Under the pieces are notes generated by a model. The model saw nothing but the letters and a program-made list of their open reading frames with translations. It searched no databases and was not told the DNA's origin. A program made the translations under genes and the position numbers. Source: Nitrospirota bacterium (GTDB lineage: Bacteria > Nitrospirota > Nitrospiria > Nitrospirales > Nitrospiraceae). Taken from it: a stretch of 6,482 nt of DNA. The stretch covers positions 1 through 6,482 of the forward strand of contig JACPZN010000216.1 of the NCBI GenBank assembly GCA_016195505.1, written 5' to 3'. Within the stretch, counting starts at the first letter, position 1; each line of letters starts with the position of its first letter. Positions 1 through 5,937 of this stretch are shown here, in pieces.

Positions 1-1
1 C

Positions 2-109
2 TATGTGCTCGACTTCATCCGTGAGAATCACCCCGGATGGGATGTTGAGTTCGGGGCCTGCGATCGCTGCGTGGAAGTCTACAAGCTGCGTGCCGACGGC
101 GTGGTGTAA
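2..109 (+). CDS. C-terminal end of an unrecognised CxxC protein (partial)
   Basis: Only the last 35 codons are visible, read in the frame beginning at base 2 and ending at TAA 107-109. The tail contains an HPGW segment followed by GACDRC, so two cysteines (visible residues 20 and 23) form a CxxC pair of the kind that can bind zinc or take part in redox chemistry. I do not recognise the family from this fragment. It ends 70 bp before the ferredoxin gene and points the same way, so the two could be co-transcribed. The frame is open right to the left edge of the window, and the composition is like that of the genes downstream. That supports real coding, but the fragment is short. Confidence 0.6.
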   Translation, partial: YVLDFIRENHPGWDVEFGACDRCVEVYKLRADGVV

Positions 110-179
110 CCGACACAAAAAGGCCCAAGGCTTACTGCTTTTCGACCTTAATCTCAGTCAGGACCTTCTTTGCTATAGC

Positions 180-779
180 ATGGCTTCCGATCCCTCATAT
201 GGCCGCCGCGATTTTTTCAAGGATTCCGTACTCTCTGTCGCCAAAGCGGCGCAGGAATTTGCCAAACAGGCTGATGTCGTTCCAGCACAGGTCCCGCCGT
301 CGATCCGGACGGATTGGCTACGGCCGCCTGGTGCCGTCGATGAGGCGCGTTTTTTGGAACGATGTACGAAGTGCAGCGACTGCATCAAGGCCTGTCCACC
401 CGGCGCGATCATCGCGCATCCGCATGACGGCACACCTTTGATTTTTGCCGATCAATCGCCCTGTCTGTTGTGCGAAGACTTTCCTTGTATTGCGGCCTGT
501 GCGACGGAGGCATTGTTGCCGGTCGATGGAGTCGGCGCAGTTCGAATGGGCGTCGCCGTCATTTCGCATCGACTCTGCACAGCGGGACAAGGCTGCCATG
601 CCTGCGTATCGAAATGTCCGACACATGCGCTCGCGATGGACTTTGAATCGTTACGATTGATGATTGTCCCCGAGGCTTGTGTCGGGTGTGGAATGTGTGA
701 GTCGGTGTGCAACACCGTCAATGATCACGTGGCGATTCGCGTCACGCCGGCACGCCAACTCGCGAGGTTCGATCGATGA
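180..779 (+). CDS. NapF/NapG-like ferredoxin-type protein with four [4Fe-4S] clusters
   Basis: This is a 199-residue polyferredoxin, probably an electron carrier or maturation partner for a molybdopterin oxidoreductase, as NapF and NapG are for periplasmic nitrate reductase. Sixteen cysteines fall in four groups: C62/C65/C68/C72 (CTKCSDCIKACP), C95/C98/C103/C107, C133/C139/C142/C146 (wide first gap, as in NapF) and C167/C170/C173/C177. The RPPGA segment at 48-52 just before the first cluster is typical of the MauM/NapG/NapF group. Residues 7-14 (YGRRDFFK) resemble a twin-arginine motif, but the following stretch (about 15-35) is only weakly hydrophobic. Export by Tat is therefore doubtful and a cytoplasmic NapF-like location is possible. 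The start at ATG 180 is chosen because the family-like sequence begins there. The reading frame stays open further upstream, but that stretch is not family-like. A weak AGGA lies 16 bp upstream, so the start is moderately secure. Confidence 0.85.
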   Translation: MASDPSYGRRDFFKDSVLSVAKAAQEFAKQADVVPAQVPPSIRTDWLRPPGAVDEARFLERCTKCSDCIKACPPGAIIAHPHDGTPLIFADQSPCLLCEDFPCIAACATEALLPVDGVGAVRMGVAVISHRLCTAGQGCHACVSKCPTHALAMDFESLRLMIVPEACVGCGMCESVCNTVNDHVAIRVTPARQLARFDR

Positions 780-892
780 TTGCAATTCAGAACAATCTAG
801 CATGGTGGAAATAAACCATCCAGGAGTATATCGGTCTGGAAATCAGAGACTTGGCGGTCTGGCCAGTCCCATAAGGTCTCCCAAGATCGCGC

Positions 893-921
893 TTGACATC
901 CGGATGGCCATTTCATATACA
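893..921 (+). promoter_or_regulatory. Sigma-70-type promoter for the chaperone/NxrC-like unit
   Basis: TTGACA at 893-898 matches the -35 consensus exactly. After a 17-bp spacer, TATACA at 916-921 matches five of six -10 positions. The predicted transcript would begin near 928, leaving a leader of about 87 nt before the ATG at 1015. A perfect 10-bp palindrome, TACATATGTA (918-927), overlaps the -10 box and could be an operator, though AT-rich palindromes of this size arise by chance. This is the only strong signal in the 235-bp gap (780-1014). Confidence 0.65.
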
Positions 922-1014
922 TATGTACGCTGGTAGAAAAAACATCCGTGCGTGTGGATAATTTGTAAATTGTTATGAGACCTGGGTTGAACGCGACATC
1001 CAGGAGAGCGGTTT

Positions 1015-1816
1015 ATGGCCAGTAAACAGCCGGTGCAGAGCGTATCTACCTCCGCAACCGCCGTGATTCCGACTCCGTCGACAATCAAAGATTCACCCGC
1101 AGTCGAGCGTGCACTCAATCGTAGCAAAATCTATCTTCTCGTTTCATGGAGTCTTCTCTATCCGGAAGATGAGGAATTTCTCGACTACCTCCAATGCGGA
1201 GAATTTGTAGAGGACGGGCGGGCGGCGCTTGATGCGTTGCAGGTCGTCCTGGACGGCAACGGGGGAGAGCGTGCGAAGCAGAAACTCATCTCGCTCAAGA
1301 AACAGCTGGATCTGGCTGAAAAGCTGATCGCCTCGGAATGCGTCAATTGGCAACTCAGCGATCTCCAGTCCGAGCATCGCCGGGTGTTCAGCCTTCCTCG
1401 CCTATAAAGAATCCTACTCGCGCTGCCATGACGGCATTGAGAAGACGCAGATCGTTGTGGATGCCCAAAAAAAGTTTGTCAAGAATCACATCGGTCGCTG
1501 GGTGCCGCTCTTCTGCCGCATGCTGACCAAGAAAGCGGACTCCGGCCTCTTCAAATTGGTTTCTGACATGACAGCCGATTGGATGGATTTTGAAACGGCA
1601 TTCCTGGGAGTCACGCCCCAGCCCTATACGGAGACCGATTATCGACCGGCGACCTTCAACTCCCCCGAAGGTCAAACCTATGAATGCGGTGCGCAGGATC
1701 AAGGAAACGAATTGAGTGTGTTGCTCAATGAGGTGGGGGCCCAGTCGTTCATGGATATTAAGGATAAGGAGAAGGATAAGGATAAGGAGGAGGGAGGACC
1801 GGTTGGAACCGCCTAG
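1015..1816 (+). pseudogene. Broken NarJ/TorD-like molybdoenzyme chaperone (internal deletion with frameshift)
   Basis: TorD/NarJ/DmsD-family chaperones bind the Tat signal and apo form of a molybdopterin catalytic subunit and help insert cofactor. Here the N-terminal part runs from ATG 1015 (AGGAG at 1002-1006, 8-bp gap) through a helical region. It reaches the family's E-x-x-R-x-F-type helix (SEHRRVFS, near residue 126), then drifts into LPRL and a stop at 1405-1407. From about 1391, in the next frame, the sequence resumes as FLAYKESYSRCHDG and continues to TAG 1814-1816. That part is a typical C-terminal half with a KFVKNHIGRW segment and an acidic D-W-x-x-F-E helix. In relatives, about 50-60 residues lie between these two blocks, including the Pro-rich loop and the GFY-x-AFG-like helix. 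They are absent here, and the frame change implies a loss of 3n+2 bases. The C-terminus is an odd charged tail (KDKEKDKDKEE). The reading as a chaperone is firm. Whether the break is biological or an assembly error is open. Confidence 0.75.
1760..1797 (+). repeat. Short purine-rich tandem repeat coding a Lys/Asp/Glu tail
   Basis: The sequence iterates an AAGGATAAGGA-like unit, with AAGGATAAG and AAGGAG variants, just before the stop of the chaperone reading frame. Translated, it gives alternating KDKEKDKDKEE. Repeats of this type are prone to slippage, so tail length probably varies between strains. The purine run also contains several GGAGG-like cores, but no start codon lies at a useful distance, so I do not call it a ribosome binding site. 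Confidence 0.6.
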
Positions 1817-1910
1817 GGTTCGAGCATTCATTCTGAGTTTCAGGTGTGCGAAAGAAGAATGGATCGATGTCAGTAATCTTTAATCTATTTTTGAGAGGAG
1901 GGATTCAGAT

Positions 1911-2696
1911 ATGAGAGTAATGCAGACGACCAACAAGAAATTGGTGTTTGCCATTCTTCTCTCTGTCCTCGTCGTCGGCGTCATGCTGACGATTGGGCAA
2001 ATACCATTGGCCGTCAGCCAGCCGGTCACGATTCCGGCCAAGGCGGTCAAAGGCCCGATCCCCATGGACGGCGCAAACCCAATTTGGGAGGCTGTTCCCG
2101 GAGTCGTGATTCCGCTGAGTGCCCAGATGATCACTACCCCCATGCACCCGAACATCGGCGTGAAATCGGTGTTCGTGAAGGCCATGACGAACGGCAAGGA
2201 AATCGGGTTGCGGTTGGAGTGGATTGATCAGACCAAGAACGACACCACAATCGGGCCACAGGACTTCCGCGACCAGGTCGCGGTCATGTTCCCCGTCAAT
2301 ACTTCTGGAGCGCCGCCGTTTCAATGCATGGGCCAGACTGGCGGCACTACCAACATTTGGCGATGGAATGCGGAGTGGCAGAAGGATCTTGGCAAAGACA
2401 GTGCCGGAATCTGGGACGTAGACGATCAGTACCCCGGTATTTTCTGGGACTACTACTTTGAAGAGCCGGCCGGCGGCGTGACCTATCCGGATCGGATCGG
2501 TCGGAGCCTCGGTCCCTTCAATCCTGGAATCTGGTCCGGCAACATTCTGTCCGATCCGACGCTCCGTGTGAGCTCGGTCGAGGACCTGAACGCCAATGGT
2601 TTCAGCACCCTCACGACACAGGCCCATCAAGATGTGATCGGGAACGGTGTGTGGGAGCCGGTGACTCTCCGTGTTTCTCAGGAGAGCGTCGAGTAG
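1911..2696 (+). CDS. nxrC: NxrC-like haem b-binding gamma subunit, apparently truncated
   Basis: This 261-residue secreted protein belongs to the ethylbenzene/dimethylsulfide dehydrogenase gamma-subunit family (EB_dh haem-binding domain), the group proposed as NXR gamma subunits in Nitrospira. A signal peptide is clear: basic N-terminus (KK at 9-10), hydrophobic core at about 11-28 and likely cleavage near AVS-Q (34-37). The family's first strand follows (DGANPIWE, 53-60), then RLEW (101-104), and then CMGQTGGTTNIWRW (139-152), in which M140 is the expected axial haem ligand. The final family module, which normally follows NGVWE (245-249) and carries the lysine ligand, is missing. The protein ends with LRVSQESVE and a TAG. 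The start is well supported by GAGAGGAGGG at 1893-1902, 8 bp before ATG. The gene lies 94 bp after the chaperone reading frame and is followed at once by a terminator, so it is the last gene of its unit. Family assignment is strong; nitrite oxidoreductase membership is inferred. Confidence 0.8.
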   Translation: MRVMQTTNKKLVFAILLSVLVVGVMLTIGQIPLAVSQPVTIPAKAVKGPIPMDGANPIWEAVPGVVIPLSAQMITTPMHPNIGVKSVFVKAMTNGKEIGLRLEWIDQTKNDTTIGPQDFRDQVAVMFPVNTSGAPPFQCMGQTGGTTNIWRWNAEWQKDLGKDSAGIWDVDDQYPGIFWDYYFEEPAGGVTYPDRIGRSLGPFNPGIWSGNILSDPTLRVSSVEDLNANGFSTLTTQAHQDVIGNGVWEPVTLRVSQESVE

Positions 2697-2710
2697 GTGG
2701 AAGTCAAACA

Positions 2711-2766
2711 GAGGCCTCGGATCGGCGTCACGTCTGGTGACGAAATGGTCCGGGGCCTCCGTTTTT
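2711..2766 (+). terminator. Bipartite rho-independent terminator
   Basis: A 13-bp outer stem pairs 2711-2723 (GAGGCCTCGGATC) with 2747-2759 (GGTCCGGGGCCTC), using two G-U pairs. A 6-bp inner stem pairs 2726-2731 (CGTCAC) with 2737-2742 (GTGACG) around a 5-nt loop. Five T residues follow at 2762-2766. It begins 15 bp after the gamma-subunit stop and should end that transcript, separating it from the radical SAM gene. Confidence 0.85.
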
Positions 2767-2779
2767 CTGAGCACGTGAA

Positions 2780-2797
2780 GCGACTCTAGCGACTCTA
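2780..2797 (+). repeat. 9-bp direct tandem repeat GCGACTCTA x2
   Basis: GCGACTCTA occurs twice back to back, 13 bp after the T-run of the terminator and upstream of the possible radical SAM promoter. It could be a binding site for a regulator or a chance duplication. Nothing else in the 214-bp gap (2697-2910) tells which. Confidence 0.5.
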
Positions 2798-2825
2798 TAG
2801 TGCGGCATGGACGGCGGGTGCAGGG

Positions 2826-2855
2826 TTGCATTTCAAGAAGCGCGGAGGGTATAAC
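2826..2855 (+). promoter_or_regulatory. Possible promoter for the radical SAM gene
   Basis: TTGCAT at 2826-2831 and TATAAC at 2850-2855 are 18 bp apart. The -10 is good (five of six) and the -35 is poor (three of six). Transcription would start near 2862, leaving a leader of about 50 nt before ATG 2911. A gene ending in a terminator just upstream makes a promoter in this gap likely, but this exact site is a guess. Confidence 0.35.
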
Positions 2856-2910
2856 CCAAAGGGCTTTTCTCTCAAACCTGCTGATTTTTCGACGCAATTG
2901 GAAACATAGA

Positions 2911-4698
2911 ATGGCCATGAAAGTCTCGCTGTTGTTCCCCCCAACCTGGCATCCTTCTCAGCCCTATCTGAGCCTGCCATCCCTGACGGGGTTTCTGCAT
3001 CAGGGAGGCGTGTCGGATGTCTCGCAACGAGACCTCGGCATCGAACTATTGGATGGAGTGCTCACCAGATCTTATGGAGCTGAAATTCATCAGCGGTTGC
3101 TCGATAAGCAGCGCGAGCTTGAGCGGACCCAGTCAGGGGAGATGGGTGTCGGGAGCCGTGAACACTATGCGAAGGTCACCGATTCCCTCGAGAAGTTCGC
3201 CTATCTGATCGATCGAATCGAACTCGCCAAGGAGACGCTGCGCGGCGAAGGATTCTATGATCTTGATGCGTATCGCGCCAGCCTCTTCATGATCGACAAG
3301 TGGCTGGAGCTGGTTTCTTCGGTCTACTTCCCGACCAGACTCACCGTCGTCGATAATCAGTTCGGCGATTACTCGATCTATTCCTCGAAGGACCTGATGA
3401 AGGTCATTCGTGAAGAAGCGCAGAATCCCTATATCAGTCTCTTCCGCGACAAGTTTATTCCATCGATCCTGAACGGTCGCCCCGACTTGATCGGGGTGTC
3501 GATCACCGCGACGTCGCAGATCATTCCGGGCCTCACGCTGTGCCGGTTGGTTAAGGAGACGGCGCCGGATCTGCATGTCACGATCGGCGGAAGCATCTTT
3601 ACGCGTCTCGTTGATAACATTCGCCGCTGCCCAAGTCTCTTCGATCTGGCCGACGATATCGTCGTGTTCGAAGGAGAAACGGCGCTGCTCGAATTGGTGA
3701 ACCAGCTGGCTGGCAAGAAGGACTACAGCAAGGTCCCCAACCTGATCTATCGGCACAATGGGAAGATCACGGTGAACCAGCCGTTCTATTCCGAGAACGT
3801 CAATCAGCTGCCTGCTCCGAATTACGACGGATTTCCGCTTGGTCGATACTTGTCACCGGAGCCGGTGCTTCCGGTCCAGTTCTCGCGCGGGTGCTACTAC
3901 AAGGATTGTGCGTTCTGCGCGCTCACACTCGACCACCAGAACTTCAGGCAGAAGGACCCGGGACGAACGATCGAAGAATTGGGATGGCTCAAGCAACGCT
4001 ACGGGGCGCAACATTTCTTTTTCACCGACGAATGCTTCGCCCTCGCCCCGACGAAACGGCTCTGCCATCAGATGATCGAAAAACGTCTCGACGTGAAGTG
4101 GACGTGCGAAATGCGGTTCGAGAAGAATCTCACGCGCGATCTGCTGACGTCGATGCGGGATGCCGGGTGTTTGAAGATCGTCTTCGGACTCGAATCCTTC
4201 AACCAGCGCGTCATGGATTTCATGAAAAAGGGGATCAAGCAAGAATGGGTCCGGCGCGTGACGGACGACTGCGTCGATCTCGGCATTGCCGTGCATTGCT
4301 ACATCATCGTGGGATTCCCCACGGAAAAAGAAGAAGAAGCCCTGGAGACCATGAACTTTATCGTGGAAAACAAGAGGCTCCACGATTCATTCGGATTTTC
4401 TTGTCAGCCCTGTCTGTTCGACCTCGAGAAGGAAGCCCCGATCATGAGCGATCCAGCCGGGTACGGGATCAGGCGCATCATGCGTCCGTCGGCGGAGGAC
4501 CTCAGCCTCGGATTCTTCTATGAAGTTCAAGAAGGCATGACGCCGGATCAAGCCGAGAAACTCTATCAATATGTCTACGAACAAGTTAGTGAAGTGGTCT
4601 GTGAGTTGCCCTTCAACTATTCGATGGCTGATGGGTTGTTGTACATCGCGAAGGCGAAGGAAGAGGCCCGACAGGCGCCTCAACCGATCGGCTCGTAG
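2911..4698 (+). CDS. Radical SAM protein with N-terminal B12-binding-like domain
   Basis: This is a 595-residue enzyme that would cleave S-adenosylmethionine at a [4Fe-4S] cluster to start radical chemistry. Its substrate is unknown. The N-terminus (KVSLLFPPTWHPSQPYLSLP) is the usual opening of B12-binding-type radical SAM proteins. A helical insert follows (about 50-190), then a Rossmann-like segment from 192 (DLIGVSITATSQI, ending in IGGSIFTRL). I see no DxHxxG cobalamin motif, so B12 binding is doubtful. The cluster cysteines are C328, C333 and C336 (GCYYKDCAFC), giving CX4CX2C instead of the usual CX3CX2C. Other core elements are TDE at 372-374, GLES at 426-429 and VGFPTE from 467. The frame is open back to 2800, but I choose ATG 2911 (or 2917) because homology-like sequence begins there and the upstream part is an unlikely Arg-rich stretch. 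The ribosome binding site is weak (TTGGAAA). Being near NXR-type genes hints at cofactor or peptide modification, but that is only inference. Confidence 0.85.
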   Translation: MAMKVSLLFPPTWHPSQPYLSLPSLTGFLHQGGVSDVSQRDLGIELLDGVLTRSYGAEIHQRLLDKQRELERTQSGEMGVGSREHYAKVTDSLEKFAYLIDRIELAKETLRGEGFYDLDAYRASLFMIDKWLELVSSVYFPTRLTVVDNQFGDYSIYSSKDLMKVIREEAQNPYISLFRDKFIPSILNGRPDLIGVSITATSQIIPGLTLCRLVKETAPDLHVTIGGSIFTRLVDNIRRCPSLFDLADDIVVFEGETALLELVNQLAGKKDYSKVPNLIYRHNGKITVNQPFYSENVNQLPAPNYDGFPLGRYLSPEPVLPVQFSRGCYYKDCAFCALTLDHQNFRQKDPGRTIEELGWLKQRYGAQHFFFTDECFALAPTKRLCHQMIEKRLDVKWTCEMRFEKNLTRDLLTSMRDAGCLKIVFGLESFNQRVMDFMKKGIKQEWVRRVTDDCVDLGIAVHCYIIVGFPTEKEEEALETMNFIVENKRLHDSFGFSCQPCLFDLEKEAPIMSDPAGYGIRRIMRPSAEDLSLGFFYEVQEGMTPDQAEKLYQYVYEQVSEVVCELPFNYSMADGLLYIAKAKEEARQAPQPIGS

Positions 4699-4733
4699 GA
4701 TGCGTGCGGGTCAGGCGTCCATGGTGGGATAGA

Positions 4734-4763
4734 TTGACCCTGTTTTTTCCCAACAGATATAAT
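4734..4763 (+). promoter_or_regulatory. Strong sigma-70-type promoter for the membrane protein/TPR unit
   Basis: TTGACC at 4734-4739 is five of six to the -35 consensus and TATAAT at 4758-4763 is a perfect -10, with an 18-bp spacer. Transcription should begin near 4770, just before the GGAGGA ribosome binding site, so the leader would be only about 18 nt. The site lies downstream of the upstream in-frame ATG at 4704, which argues against that ATG as the translation start. Confidence 0.75.
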
Positions 4764-4774
4764 GCCTGGTGTAC

Positions 4775-4790
4775 GGAGGAATGGTTCGTG
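4775..4790 (+). promoter_or_regulatory. Shine-Dalgarno site that fixes a GTG start
   Basis: GGAGGA at 4775-4780 sits 7 bp before GTG 4788-4790, which is in frame with the membrane protein. The next ATG in frame, at 4806, lacks a comparable site, and the upstream ATG 4704 lies before the promoter. The nearby ATG at 4781 is in another frame. Confidence 0.7.
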
Positions 4791-5909
4791 GTTAAAGCAG
4801 CGACCATGGGGGAGCGACTGACGGGAAAGATCGGGGAGTTTGGCCCCCTGTTTGAATACACCATCAAGCTCGTCCTGTTGACCTCCTTCCTTGAGCTGGT
4901 TCTGTATCGCCTGGTCTCTCGCCTTGGAATGCATTTGAGCAAGATGGCGGTGGCCCACCCGTGGATTACACCCACGTTCACCGCGTTGACCGAGGTGGGG
5001 ACATGGCTGCTCAATATTGTGGCCATTCTGTTGTTCTTGGGCCTCACCCTGACAATGATCATCCGAGGCGTGGGGCATGAGACCAGCCGGCTGACCAAAC
5101 TGGCGATGGCGGGCACAGCGCTGTTGCTGCTGTTGACCGTCGGATTCTTGGTCGTGCAACCGGGGATGTTGGGCGCTGCGATCTATAACGGTGTGGCACT
5201 GGTTACGCTCACGTTGTTTCTGCTGGAGTATGTGACTACCCATCATGAGCGGGCGCAACGTATTCTCGGGGTGACGTACTATCTTGGGATCTCAGGGTGG
5301 TTGTATTATCAAATCGTCTCGACGATCTACAGTTTGGCTGAAACCGTGGCAGCGCCGCCCCTCGTTTACGAGTCACATCGGATCGGCGAAGCGCTGATGG
5401 TCTTGGCGAGCGGTCTCGTATTCGTGGCGTATGGGCGGGGGTTGTCCTTGCTGACAAAGAATCGGCGCCAGCGGAATCGTGCGATTTGGTTTTGGGTGAC
5501 CACGGCTACGATCTTCACGACGCTGATTTTTACCGACTACCTCTTGGGCCTGTACGATCCGGCCTTGGCCTCGGCAGTTCGGCAGGCTTCGCAGGGCATC
5601 GGTTGGATTTTCCAGTTCGGCATGGGCTACACGTTCTATCTCCCATTCGCGATTTACATGGGAGGCTTGCTCTGCTGGTCGTACACTGTGATCAAACTTC
5701 TTAGGATGGGGCGATTGGCGGGCTACGGCATCGGTCTTATGTTCATCGCCGGGTATGCGTTGCTGTTTTCCAATCTTACTCTGATGGTGATTCTTGGGGT
5801 GATGTTGCTCACGCTCGATCGGGCCAAACCGGCCGCTGCGGAGCCCGTGTCAGCCACGAACAGTTCATTGATGGGGCCATCCCAAGGACTCATCACCGGG
5901 CAGGTTTAA
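4788..5909 (+). CDS. Polytopic inner-membrane protein of unknown function
   Basis: From the GTG start the product is 373 residues and very hydrophobic. I count about nine to ten membrane segments, at roughly 24-44, 70-92, 105-123, 129-149, 160-183, 199-217, 232-255, 271-305 (long, perhaps two) and 312-343 (perhaps two). A short polar C-terminal tail follows, rich in Ala, Pro and Ser. The largest basic loop is LTKNRRQRNR (222-231). I see no His pattern typical of haem b anchors, no Cys motifs and no transporter signature, and I do not recognise the family. It has its own promoter and is followed after 28 bp by the TPR gene, so the two are probably one operon. A role as a membrane platform for a TPR partner is possible but unproven. 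Confidence 0.75.
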   Translation: MVKAATMGERLTGKIGEFGPLFEYTIKLVLLTSFLELVLYRLVSRLGMHLSKMAVAHPWITPTFTALTEVGTWLLNIVAILLFLGLTLTMIIRGVGHETSRLTKLAMAGTALLLLLTVGFLVVQPGMLGAAIYNGVALVTLTLFLLEYVTTHHERAQRILGVTYYLGISGWLYYQIVSTIYSLAETVAAPPLVYESHRIGEALMVLASGLVFVAYGRGLSLLTKNRRQRNRAIWFWVTTATIFTTLIFTDYLLGLYDPALASAVRQASQGIGWIFQFGMGYTFYLPFAIYMGGLLCWSYTVIKLLRMGRLAGYGIGLMFIAGYALLFSNLTLMVILGVMLLTLDRAKPAAAEPVSATNSSLMGPSQGLITGQV

Positions 5910-5937
5910 GAGGGGACCGAAAACAAGGGTCATAGTT

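Noticed and set aside
120..150. Possible weak terminator (AAGGCC/GGCTT with T-rich tail) after the first partial gene
   Set aside because: The stem is short with a bulge and the T-run is only four bases.
1457..1816. Separate small gene of 119 codons
   Set aside because: Its frame extends upstream of the ATG with chaperone-like sequence (FLAYKESYSRCHDG from 1394), so it is the C-terminal half of the broken chaperone, not its own gene.
1806..1821. GAACC/GGTTC hairpin at the end of the chaperone frame
   Set aside because: A 5-bp stem without a T-run, overlapping the stop codon, is not a convincing terminator.
2800..2910. 36-residue N-terminal extension of the radical SAM frame (ATG 2800)
   Set aside because: It is Arg-rich and unlike the family, and the typical domain opening begins at 2911/2917. 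A possible promoter also lies inside the stretch.
1905..2918. Long open frame on the minus strand (337 codons)
   Set aside because: It is the antisense shadow of the gamma-subunit gene. The product is rich in His, Arg and Asp with no recognisable motif, and the + strand has a signal peptide, ribosome binding site and terminator.
3133..3756. Minus-strand open frame of 207 codons inside the radical SAM gene
   Set aside because: It is antisense to a well-supported enzyme and shows no family features or ribosome binding site.
4704..4787. Upstream ATG 4704 as start of the membrane protein
   Set aside because: It precedes the strong promoter at 4734-4763, and a good ribosome binding site at 4775-4780 points to GTG 4788.
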